Source: Eopsaltria australis (Eukaryota > Chordata > Aves > Passeriformes > Petroicidae). From it: 64,000 bases of DNA. The notes below the pieces were generated by a model. That model worked only from the letters and a program-made list of their open reading frames with translations. It searched no databases and was not told the DNA's origin. Position 1 is the stretch's first letter. Each line of letters starts with the position of its first letter. The translations under genes were made by a program, and so were the position numbers. Shown here piece after piece: positions 49,309 to 62,124 of this stretch. Location: assembly GCA_034509425.1 (NCBI GenBank), contig JAVTVJ010000832.1, forward strand, positions 186,001 through 250,000. The letters run 5' to 3'.

Positions 49309-52300
49309 ATAGGCATTTGTTAAGTTCTGGATTTACTACCCTCCCTGTACTGCCCAAAGGGTGGACAGACCATTTGCTGGGGACACCCTGGGAAGGCTCA
49401 GCTGGGGCTGCTCCCTGGGGAGCAGGGACACCGGGGCTGGGTCACATTGCAGCACGTCAGCACAACCCGCAGCGTGTTTTTAAATCCTCCTTCCTGCTTG
49501 AGATTTGCCCAACAGATCCAAGCCTACAACAGTAAATAAAACAGCGCCAAGAAATGTTTCCCTGAACTGGAAAGAGCTCATTTATTCTGCTAAATTGTTA
49601 ACATAGTTCCCAGCAGAGCCCTGGCCAACTCACACCATCCAAACAACTTGGGGCCCGGCCGACGGGCAGATCAGCCCCGCTGCTGATTTGGGACTCAATC
49701 CCTGCTTTGCAGCTGCCCTGGGGAAGATAAGTTTCATGCTCTGGCATGTGTCACCCTCTGCCAGCGGCCTCAGTGCCAGCAAACAGTCCTGGGCGGGTTC
49801 ACCCTGCTGGAACCAGCCCGGGGCTGACAGCCTCCTGTTCCTCCAGAGCAGGAACAGCCCCTGCTCCCACCCTACCTGGCCATAACCTCTGAACTGCTGC
49901 AGTCCTCACCCTCTGGAAATGATTAAACTCCTCTGCAGCTCCATGCCACGCTCACAGCTGGGCCACAGCAGCACTGGAGGTACCTGTGGCGAGCTGGGTA
50001 GGATGGGGAGAGGAGGGAAATAGTGCTTTGAAACAAAGCTGATGTTTGGATGACACGGAGAGGCCCTGAGGTGCCCTGACCTGCCCCTTTCCTGTGTTAA
50101 ACCCCTTATCAGAGCAAGGGAACTCCTTCAGCAGCTCTTAAAGAGTCAACACAACCCCCCAGTGGAAATTTCCAGCTTCTCTTTACAAAGTGAGAGGAAA
50201 AGCTGCAGAGCAGAACTGCGTTTTTTTAGCAGGGCATGTTCTCACTCCAGGTGCTGCTGCTGCAGAAGTTCTTCCTCCTGACACAACAGGAAGTGAAAGG
50301 GCCCATCACAAGATCAGGCTGAGCCCACAAATCCCGTCCCCCTTCTCAACCCCATAAGCACATCTGATGTGACTCAAGGCCACAAACAAGGCAGATGGAA
50401 AGGTCGTTTATTCCATTATCTGTCACCATACCCAGAGCCACAGCAGCACTTCAGAGGGCTTGAATTGCCAGCAGTGGATGTTCCCTGATAACACTTTAAC
50501 TGCATCAGCACAGAAATAGAATTTTTTCTTGGCTGGGGGAATCCAAACTTCCAGGGAGTGAAAAGCTCAGGAAGAGGGATCCTATTGCATTTCCTGAACA
50601 GCAACAGGCTTTAGTTTTGCACATGGAAGTCTGGTCCTACACAACTTTTTTAAGGCTTTGGTTCTTCTCCAGCCTCAAGTATCAGTATCAAATTATTTGG
50701 AGCAGCCTAATCTTAAACCCCTGAGGACTGAGAGCAGGAATCTCCTTGTTTACATGGGCAAGTGGGCACGGAGGTGTTTGGTCAAAGGTTGGACTTGAAC
50801 CACCGGACTGATCCTGATCCGAGGAAACCACTCACACTCCAGGGAGGGACTTTCCAAGCAACAGCTCTGCACCCACTTTGTGCTGGTGACAGGAAACACG
50901 TGATTTGTAATGGGCACATTCAAACCCCTCCAGGCTCTTCCCTTGCAGACTTTTACCTGCTCCTCTTGAAGGGCAGTAGCAGAGGCTGCATTGTCCAGAT
51001 CAACCCTTTCCCCAGCTCACTGCAGTTAAAACTCAATGAGTTCCCTGAATTCCACTTATATCTAAAAATGTCATTCTAGAGCTGTCATACACAGAGATGC
51101 TTCCGGCACCAAGGCACTGGAGCAGAGCTCCAGGACACTGGGAGCTGTCCCAGGTGTATCCAGATGCAGGAACCAAACCCCCCCTCTCTGGCTCCAGCCT
51201 GGCAGGGACCCTGAGGGGACAAAAACCCCAAAGAACCCTGCACTTGCCATAAAACTGCACTTCTCAAGATTCCAAGTGGGAGTGCAAGCGTGGAGTGGGG
51301 AGGCCTTACAGGAGTCTCCTCCTCATCCTGAGCATGTTCCTGATTCCCCAGTGCCCCCAGGCTGGCACAGGACCCCAGCTCACTCGCTGACACAGTGCCA
51401 CCCCACGGGAAGGAACCAAGACTCTTCCAGCACAGAAGGCACAAGGCTGGGCACTGCCCTGTGCCAAGGCTGAGCCAAAGGACTTGGCACCTCTGCTCCA
51501 CTTCCCAGCAGAGCACAGCAGGGCCAGCCTGGTCTCTCACCAAGAACACTTCAACCACAAAACTAGAGCCACCTTCTTCCATATCCCCTCCAGTCCTGTC
51601 TCTGCCAGGACACAAGGAAGCCCAATCTGTCAGTCCATGGCAGCCGGACACTGAGCACTGCCCAGGGAGGGGGAACAAGGGTTTCAGACCTCTCCAGGCA
51701 CTGCAGGAACTGAGTTTTCTCTCCACTTCCTGAGCACATTTTCTAATCACTGGGGTATCACAGGAAATCCACGTCAGCACTTCCAGGAGCCGAGGAAGGT
51801 TTTGATTTATTGTTATTGAAGTGTGGTTGTTTAGATTCAGATGTTTTCTGACCCTGAGCTGTGTTTAATTCCTTCAGAGCCACGTCGCTGTCCACAGGCA
51901 CTGCCTTGGCCTGGGCTCCCAGCACAGAGGATTTCCTTCCCACCTTCAGAGAGACGCTCCATGGTTGGAGGGCTGGGATTTCAGACCGGGATCCCAGCAT
52001 TGCAGCTCTGCCTGCAGCAGCTCCCCCACAGCCAAGGCAGATCCTGCTTGGAGACACTCCCTGCTCTGCACTTCAGCCCCTTTGCTCAGGGGCTGAAGTT
52101 CCCCTCAGTGCCAGGGCCTATGGCACCAGGTGAACTTCATTAACATGCAATTAAACCCTCCATTAATCTTAGTATCCCTCATGCAGTTCACAACAGTTAA
52201 AATGGTATTAAAACAATGACAGAAAAGAGAAACTCAAACTTACTGCACTGTATAACAGGCAAAGCTCTTGGAGATCCTGGAATGTCAACATGATCCACTT

Positions 52301-52538
52301 AAAAGCACTGGAAAACTACTCTCTAAACCACAGGCAGGTTTGTCATTCACAAGCCTAAGCAGGACAGAGCAACACATACATCTCAAGACAACTGTTGCTC
52401 TCAGAATTCTTATTTATTAAGAGCAGAAAAGAAATTTTGCCGAAGTTTTATACATAAAAAAGTAAACAGTAAATTTTTTTTTCTTATAGTCTTTTCCACT
52501 GAAGAAAATTGAGAAATAAGTTGTCTTTTTAGATAATG

Positions 52539-52544
52539 TTTATT
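52539..52544 (-). terminator. Candidate polyadenylation signal of CEPT1
   Basis: AATAAA on the minus strand, about 640 nt after the CEPT1 stop in an AT-rich 3'UTR. Another lies at 52413-52418. Confidence 0.45.
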
Positions 52545-53185
52545 TAAAAAAATAAAATTAATTGACAAAGATACCACACTATTTTGCATGCCGGGCACCC
52601 CTTGGCTCGCAGGACCCTGTTCAGCATGAAACCGCTTTGTCAGCAATGCACGAGCAAAAACCACCCCAGCCTGGCTCCCACCTGGCAGCTGCTGCAGCCA
52701 CACAACTTAGTGAGATATCTCTGGGTTTTTACCAGCTCAGGTCTTTAGTAAATAAATTCCAAGTGGACACTAAACAAGTATTTCACTAAGAGATGATGAA
52801 ATATTAAAATTAAAAGCAAGTCAGATTGCAGCTGTAATTATACTACATTAGAAACTTCAGTTGGTGGGGATCCATTCACCATATAGAGATTAATTTGTAA
52901 TCAAGGTAATTACAAAGACAGAGCATTTACTTCCTGCATGCTTTCCCGGGCTTGGAACCAACAGAGTTGACTACACGGAGAGTTGAGTAGGGTGTACTTG
53001 GAATTCACTCTCTCAGGCAGGAGACTAGTTAAGGAGTGTTACTGATAACAAAGAAGAAAAGTTATACAATATTGATTATTATAAATTACTTTGTTCTTAT
53101 CTGCTTTTTGCCTTAGTCTCCTACGAGTCTTCATCCATTCCTGTAGAAAGCCAACTCCTGCATTGCCCTGCAGCAGCTGCCATCC
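52545..53185 (-). other. CEPT1: CEPT1 3'UTR (predicted)
   Basis: AT-rich non-coding sequence between the CEPT1 TAG stop and the first good minus-strand AATAAA. I see no conserved reading frame. Confidence 0.5.
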
Positions 53186-56100
53186 CTAGTGGTGGTTCGA
53201 GTGCGTGGGGCAGCCCTTGATGCGGAACACGTGGATGTGCAGGTGGGCAGCGATCTGGTTGCACACACTGACACAGTACCGGAGCAGGTCGAACAGGGAC
53301 AGGATCTGCACAGGGAAAAATCAGTCACTGTGTGCCACACGGGGTGGAACAGCACACACTCCACAACCACAGCACTGTGGGCCGCTGAGATCAATCTCCA
53401 ACTCCAGGAATAACCATGGAATCACAGACTGGCCTGGGATGGAAGAGACCTCAGAGCCCACCCAGCTCCACCCCTGCCATGGGCAGAGACACCTTCCACT
53501 ACCCCAGGGTGCTCCAAGCCCTGTCCAACCTGGCCTTGGATACTTCCAGGGATGGGGTGTCACTCCCTAAAGAGTCTCTAGGAACTTTATGGAAAAAGGA
53601 CACGGATCCAGCCTGTCCAGATCCCTCCAGAAGATCCACATCCCACCCAACCGGGTCCTCTGCAAACTGACTGGGCATGCCTCAATCCCCTCACCCAGAT
53701 CATCCCCAAAGACAGTGCCCAGGACTGTCCCAACACCAAGCCAGGGACACTGTGACCCTGCTCAGCTCTGCATCAGCTTCAAATCCATCCTGTGTTGTCC
53801 CTCCTCAGTCCCACCCCCCTCCAGGGGACTCAGCTGGGCACAGCCAATGCAATGAATTAGTGGCAGAGCTAATTAACAAAATGAACCTGAACTCACCAGG
53901 GCAATCCAGAGGACAATATACTCATCAATAAAGCTGTTAAAATACTGGTCAAGGAACAGCAGTGCTGGGCCTATGAATGCTGTGTCATACAGATACATCT
54001 CACTCTTGGTCATGTGGGCAACCTGCAGTAAAAAAAGAGAAGTTTAAGAAATAAACGTGTGCCAGCCAAGGCAGAGTGATTTCAGAATACACAAAGCCAA
54101 AACCGTGCAGTTCAAGCCACACTACTGCAAAGTATCAAACACTCAAGTGGCAGCAACAATATTGTTTGAACCACGGAGTTCCACAGCTACAGAGATGCAA
54201 GGTTTGCAGAGAGGTATCTTTTATTAGAGCAGAGAATGTAGCACAGGAAAAAAAAAAACTAACATGTTTTCCAGCCCACCTCTTCCTCCTGCCAGAAACC
54301 AAACAGTGAAAAGGAAGCAGACTGGTAAATTTGAAAGTTGAGCCTGGAAACAAAAACTCACAGCTGCTGGAGACTCAAAAGTCAGGGACACTTGGTGTTC
54401 CTCTCTCTCCTCCTCTTTTTCTCCAATTCCGTAAGGATCACCAGCTCTCTCTGGTTACAATCTGATGAACATTTGTGGCCTTCCCACCTCCCTATGTGCA
54501 CAGAACCCATCCCACACTCCATCCTCACTGCACAGCACAACTGAGCACCAAAGCAGGCCTGGTGAGAAAGAAACTCTCCTTCCACTCTGAGCTTAAACTC
54601 TTCCTTCACTATGAATTTAAGCTCTTCCATTGTGAGTTAAGTCCAACACTGACCCAGCTCACAGCAGCCCAACAGAGGCCTGCAGAACTGGAATGGCATT
54701 TGAGGCAGGAGCTCTTTAAGCCTCATTCATTGACACCCCCACCCCTGTATAAACCTGTTTTATTGACTTTAACCCCATTTATCTCCAATTCTTCAAGTTA
54801 AACCCTCAGCAAGTGCTCCAAACCTCAGCAGCTCTATCACCTCCGCTCCTGCTGCTAAACCTTCCTCCCCTTTGCATCTGAGGGGGGTTCCAGCCACCTC
54901 TGCTCCATCCCAACTCTTCACACATGTGCACCAATACCAACACACTGCAGAAGTGTGAATTAACAGCTGGGGAAGGGGGAGAAACAGCTCTGAGCTGTCC
55001 TGGTGCTGCCTGTGCAACCATTGCATCAGCTCCAGGTTTCTACTGCCCTTTCAAACAGAAAAAGGCTGTGCTGTACCTCCAGGCTGCTCAAAGCAAAGCA
55101 CAGGTATCTGTTCAGCACACAAACAAGTGCAAGTGACTCTGGAATACCCAGAGAGCTCCTTAACCTACACAAAGCTCTCCTGCAACAGGACTCGGGAAGG
55201 TTCTGATGCACTCACCACCAGTTTGTTTGTGATCTTGGCAGACACAAAGCCAAAGGTCAGGATGTAGAGGCAGGGGTGCCTCTCAAAGAGCTGCACAGCA
55301 GATTTCTTGTAGATCATTGCAGCCAAGGCGATCACTGAGCCAATATGGAGAAAAGGTGAGAGCACACTCGTTCCCTATGGTGAGATTAAAGTATGAGGTC
55401 AATAAAATGTGCACATTGTGAAGAAACCTCAAAGGGCTAAAAATAAAATCACGTTAGAAACACCTTTCTGAATGCTGGTGGTAAAATGAACAAAAAGTGC
55501 TGAAACTTGAGCACATGGCAGCTGAGAATGTGGTGGAAACTTTCTGGTGCTGGGGGAAAAATCAGATTTTAGGCAGCAAGAACACTGCAACAGAAGGTGT
55601 TAGTGCAGACACCTCCACTTGTTTTTTGCATTGGTAATACAAATAATACAGATCTTTCAGAAGGATCTTCCTGAAAAATTTCCTTCTGAATGGATTTTTG
55701 CACAGGATTTTTCTATAACTCTTCAGCAAGGAGTGTATTTGTATAACTTTGGTTTATCTCATTAATTCAAAAACAAATATCAAAGTACAATGAGTACTTC
55801 TAATAAAAAATTTTAAAACTGACTCCTAAATCCACTATTCTTACACACACAATATTAACTTGTTTTTCCCGAGCCAGCAAGGATCTGAAGAGAAAGTATT
55901 TCCCATGGAGGAGGGATTATGTTAAATACAAACTGTGGCTGAAGAGCCTCCATGCTGAGGAGAAACTGGCAGCCCAGGGTACTCACTGCTATAGTGGATC
56001 CATTTTTGCCAACTCCACCCGTGAAGATCACACCAAAGTAGTTTGTACAGGAGAATATGGTTCCTGCCACAGTACAGAGAGCTGGGAATATTTTCACCTG

Positions 56101-59100
56101 AATATTCAGTATTGGAATCTTAATGGAAGAGAGAAAAGTTGTTAAAACATGCATAGCAAATTTGGATTAGTATTTCAGGTGCACTCAAACACTCCACTTT
56201 CCAACACAATGTTTGCTCTTCTTTCTCTGCTATACAGAGATTGACATTTCTACAGAGAAAAATGTATTTTCCAGAAGTCCTTCCATGAAGCTTCCCAGAA
56301 AACCGGACTGATGTTCAGTTACCACAGAAGAGACACCAAAAGCAGAGAAATTGAGAGAAACCAAGAACTTGCTCTAAATCATCCCAGGGAGGAGAATCAT
56401 CACCTTTCCTGCAGCTGCAGACAAGATCAAACTGGGCAGAGCAAGAGGCTCTTGGGATGGTCAGATAAAGCCCTTCGAGTACTGGATCCAATCTTTTGCA
56501 CAAGGCAAGGCAAGCACAGAGCTCAGGCAACTCAGATGAGAGTCAGTGACCCAGGAGAGGAAGGATGAGGTTGCTAAAGAAGGGGAGAACGAGCACAGGC
56601 AGTTTCGAAAGTTTCCTTTGCTTTTTAACAGTCGTGCTCCAAGCAGAACAGGAAAAACTAGAAATGAAGAAGAAAATAGTCCAAACTAAACCACAGGAAA
56701 TATGTTATGGAAGCAAGTGCTTAGAGATAACTACCCCAAACGTCCCAACTGTATCTATTCAACTACTAAAAGCTCTTCACGTGGGAACTGAAGTCATGGC
56801 ACTCAACTGAATAAACGCTCAGCTCCCCAGTGAGTCTGGCCAGGAACAGAAGCCCAAAGGAGGCCAAGTTGCTTCTATTTTTCTTTAATTACATTCTCAG
56901 AGTAGCTTTCAGCAGGTAAATCATGGAATAGTATGAGCTGGAAGGGACCCATCAGGAGCATCCAGTCCAACTCCTGTTCCTACACAGACACCCCAGCAAT
57001 CCCACCCTGTGTCTGAGAGGATTGTCCAAATGCTCCTGGAGCTTGAAGATCCCAAGTTTTCTGTTCCATTCAACAACTGAATCTCTTGATCTTTCCAGGG
57101 CATGATAAAGAGGCAGAGGAGCTTTAACCCCTCATGCCTTGTTCAGCCCACTCCCCAAACCCCACCCAGTTTCATGACACTCAATTATATTTCTCCCTTG
57201 CTAAGGCTGCCCTGCTAAGGCAAAAAAAGGCATTTCCTGAAAGATCGTAGAGAGAGAATAAAGACAAGTAAAAAGAAGACTTGAACTGCCAGACTGAAGC
57301 ACTGCTTGTAATTATCCATTAATGTCAGGAGGCCCACGACTCCCCAAGCTCTTCTAAAAGCAGGTACCTGTGCTGGCCTCTGCCTCAGAACTGATACTTT
57401 GGTATTTAAAGAATGGGGTGGATTGACTTTTACAAGCAAAAGGAAACAGTAGCAAACTCCATTACAGGAGTCCAAAGACATTAAGGTTGACATTTCCCCA
57501 AGACAAAGGGAGTCAGCTGGGAAAAACAACCCCATGAACTCCCAACTACCACCAGAACTCTGGAGAAGAATGCTCAGGGAAGGAGATGAGCCCACACTGT
57601 TCTAACCCCCAGTTTGGGCAGTTTTGGGGTCTTAACGCCCTCCTTTGGGTCTCCACAAGCAGGCACAGGTGCACACAGTTCCACGGAATAAAGGAAAGGT
57701 AATGAAAGCAACAATTGCCAAAATCCACAACTCTGCATTTCGCCTGTTCAGAGTGTTTTGCTTTTCCAATGAAAAGTGGAATGTTTGAGTACACAACCAC
57801 ATTTACTCCATACTTCCCCCAGACAGAAGCAAATAAAAAATACCAAACCACCAAATTTGCAGTCACATCAAGTATTAAAGGATTAGAGAGCGCTGGGTGA
57901 GAAGGGGTTGTGTGATTTATTTTGCTCTGCAAGCAGTAAATAACATTTATCTCTAAATGAACACAAAATCTCACTTGTTGAATTAAACAGGACTGTCACG
58001 GGAGACCTGATTAAGATTGTTCTTTGGAGAAACGCTCCATTAAACCAACCAAACCAACCAAAATGGTTTAGTATTTTTGGGAGCTGCCTTAGGCAAAAGC
58101 TGCTGCAACACAGAACTTCTAATAGATTTCAAGATTTTGCTGAAAAGGGTTATTTAAAAGGCTATTTTAGAGTTATTTCAGCTATTTATTAACACAAGAC
58201 CAATTTCTAAGCTCACACAAACATCACTGAATTGTGCCAGAGGTTGCTGTGGCAGCATTTCCCCCCCCCCCCTTTTATTTTTTTAAGGAAACTGAGAACA
58301 TGAATTGATAAATTCTCTTTGTAACACAGAATATTAAATTACAGCTGCATGGGGATGTTGGCCACACTAATATTTTTGGAAAACTTGGCACCAATAAGGT
58401 GACATGTAGCCTCATTTTTATTTTCTGATCAGTCCTACCCATCCTCATTCCCTTTAGATGGTATTTACTTTGCAGTTTATAGAATTAATTAAGGGCTTTG
58501 GGGTTTTAAGCCTGAAAGCACAAGCAGCAAAATCAGGATGGCTACAATCAGCTCCTTTGGGATCCTCTCCACACACTGTGGGGTCATTGCTCCCAAAACA
58601 TGGAGCAGATTAGAAATTCATTCATTTGGGGTAAAGCTTTTCAGGGACTTTTGACCATCTCTTGGTATTACTGAAATCAAGATTACTTTCTCCTTAGGAA
58701 TTGCATTTATCAAATACAGAGAGAAGATCAATAACCAGGAAGGAAAATGTTCCAGGAAATCAGTGTTTTGGGTTTTATTTCCAGTAAATTTATATATTTT
58801 TAATTTATGTATGCACATACCTGCTTTTCTGTGGGCAATGCCATTTTGATAGCTCAATGTGGCTTCAGTAATACTTACGACTGTGTTATTATTATTACTT
58901 CTACTATTATTATTATTATTAAACTGTCAGCTGACATGGCCTGGTGAGCCTATATCAACATATCAATACTATAAATAGATATATACATAGATATAAATAA
59001 AACATCTGCAGCCAGGCTGTGCCAGCTGCCCATTTATTCAGGATCATCACAGTTTAAAAGGAAAAACCTGACAACTGGGGGTTTTCCCCTTCCACAAATC

Positions 59101-62087
59101 AAGAGTCATCAGCCACATTCAGGCCAAATTATCTACTGATGGTTCCCAACTGCTCTCCAAGAGTCTCTCCCAAATCCTCATCCAAGTTTAATATTCCTCC
59201 ACTGTTTGTTGCATGGAATTCATCCAGGTTTTGGCCAGGATTTCACCAAAGGTTTAAGTTCATGCAATGTTTGATAGCTTTTTACCTGCACACACAGGGT
59301 ATAAAATAACTTTGTTTTAATGACTCTGGTACAGCCAGAATCCACAGTTAATTCCATGGGATCTGGACTCAAAAATCTATTTCCATTTATAAGGAAAAGT
59401 GAAAACTTCCCACTGAAGTGAAACTGTCTCAAGATGTGCAGGAGTCCTTCAGTGACCACGGGATTATTACAAAGGATAAAATAAGAACATGAGCAAAATT
59501 ACCAGAGATTGCCAAAAAGGTGGTCCTCCAATCACTGCCAGTAAATGCATGATTATTATGAAGATTTGTACTTCAGTCACATCAATTCTGATTAGGTACA
59601 AAAAGCCAAAAAAAAAAGCAAAATTATTCAAAGCAATTTCAAGTCAGTTATTCGCAAGCTCAGCGGCGCAACTCTGTCATGCACAGTATAAACACCTCAA
59701 AAGGCTGAGGAAAAGAGGAAAAACTTGCAAATCATTTAGAAGGCAAAAATTTATTTGGTTTTATTGTTCCAATTAAGAGTGATGTTGTGCTATACTTTTG
59801 TTTTACTTCACAGTGCAGTAAGAGAAATCCATTTTATCAACAGGAAAAATTGGAACTCTTCACTGCCCAGTGGCAGCTGCAGAAATAAATATTCAGTTTT
59901 AACCTCTTCCACCAAAAAAAAAGAATTTAGTAGAGATGATAAAATTCTAAAAATATATTTTTAATCCCTATTATATTCCCTATCATGTACCCTATACTTT
60001 CTCAATATGAATATTCTCTGAATAGCATCAAGCTTTGAAAAGAAACAGAAATACCTAAAGGGTTGATGGAAATGGTGCAGTGGCAGCAAGAAGAGAAAGC
60101 ATTTCTGGTTCTAGCAGAGCCAGGATGTGCTGCAGGAAAGAATGGAAGAAAACAGGGAATTCAGGGATTTGTTTTAAGAAGCATGTAAAAGTCTTGGAGG
60201 CAGAAAGACACAAAAACGGGTGTACAAATGAATGCCAGAAATAGGAGTATATAAAAATACAAGTGAAATGAAGATGGACTTGCTGGTGTGAAATATACGG
60301 GGTGTGTATACACTATATATGTTATAAATAGGCATACACATTTATATATATATATATATATATGCATATAGAGATATGTTATATATAAAGAACATGTTAT
60401 ATATAACATATATATTATTGCCATATAATAGTATCTTGCCCTGAAGTGCTGCATCAAAAATAATCCTTCAAGTCAGTTTGAAACATTCCTGGTTTCAAAA
60501 ATGAAAAGTAAGTGGAAGAATGTCATTATAAACCAAAGCAACAATGGTTTTGTCAAGCAAAGTAATACCTGCACTGCCTGAAAAGCACTAACACGTCAGG
60601 TGATCCAGAGAACACCCTTACACCTTAATCATTAACTTGGATTTATGCATAGCATCCAGATAAAATGAGCAAGCAAACAAAAAAAAATCCATGAATTGCC
60701 TTAGTCACCATACTGTTTTTAAACTCTGGTAGAGCGGGGAAGTACCTAATAAAACGGGAAGGCACAAGCAGGGCTGCAGGAAAGCACTTGCTCTGTTTGG
60801 ATGGAGACTGAGCAAGGCCTTTCTTTTTGAGGGAAAATACATCCAGCTTGCTTTAGTGGATGGGGAATTTATTTGCAAAGCAGGGTGATAATGTTCCTGC
60901 TTAAATATGACATCATTAGTACCATATTTTATTCTACATCAAGTTCCATTGCATATTCGAGTGACTCTTCCATGGTAAAGATTTGAGAAAACACAATTTT
61001 GGAGTAATGGATCATTTATCAAATTGTAGTAGAAAAATAAGGGAAAAAAGGCAGAAAATCAGGAAAGGCCTTTGTTCTGCAGACTGCCTCATTTAATTAC
61101 TATAATTACATTTAATTACACACAAGCAAGTACCACACACAGAGCTGTAAGAAAGCAAAACCATTTCAAAGCAAGAAGGGAATTAGCCAGTTCAAAGATT
61201 CTATTTTCAACTTGTGTTTGTATTTATTTACTCATTTAAATACTACAGTGGAAATCCTAAGAAAAAAGAAACAGGAAGAAGGAGCAGCATGAATTCTGCA
61301 AGGGGTTCTTAGAGCCTCTGAACTGGGATATTTTTATTACAGGGGTTATTTTCAGGCATCTCTGGAGCCACATTTCCCCCAGCCTGACAGCTTTGCTGCC
61401 TGACGTTTCCTGACAAGGGAGTCATGTCAGCAGTGCCCAGACACTGACACTGTGCACACTGTGTGCAGGATCACTGAGCCCCATGAAACGAAGAAAACGA
61501 AACAAACCCTTTTCCCAAGGCACTCCTACACTACAATAGATGGATGGAAAGTTATTGTATGACTTCAGTGGACACAAAGAATCAAGTTTCAAAAATCTTT
61601 TCTTCAAATAAACCAAGGGCTTTTTCATCTTCTACAAAACAAACAGAAGACCCTGAATTGAGGTTTAAGATCAGCAGGAACATCCAGGTGAAGAACAAGA
61701 ACAAAGAGCTGATGCTGACCACAGAGCAAAGAGCCCAGACTCAATATTTAACAAACTAAAATGCCCAGACAGAACATCCAATGGCAAGGCTGGGGAGAAC
61801 ACTCATAATAATGCACAGGTTTAACAATGGGCATGTAAACCAACCAACAAAAAAATAACTTCAATTTTATTTAACACCTGATGCAGTTCTAATAAAGAGG
61901 TCAAAAAGCTATCCTTACATCCTCAAATCTTTCAAGGAAAAGTCCCAGCTAAAAATTAATCAATAACAATCATAACCTATGAGATGTTTCAAGGAATCCA
62001 ACTCATTCACTTGTAATGATAACGTGGGGAGGGGACCTCACCCACATATAATGTATTAGCAAAAAACAACAACAACAACAACAACAA

Positions 62088-62124
<37 letters not shown>

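Larger units (their letters stand above)
47959..52412. other. DENND2D 3'UTR and spacer before CEPT1 3' end
   Basis: The DENND2D stop is followed by non-coding sequence with a candidate ATTAAA at 48337-48342 and AATAAA at 48806-48811. A run of 14 G lies at 48457-48470. A minus-strand CR1 copy occupies about 49001-49308. The rest, to 52.4 kb, shows no recognisable exon. Which polyadenylation signals are used cannot be decided from sequence alone. Confidence 0.5.

Noticed and set aside
62061..62122. Poly-A at the end of an AAC repeat as a processed pseudogene tail
   Set aside because: No coding-like sequence precedes it on either side. It looks like a simple repeat.
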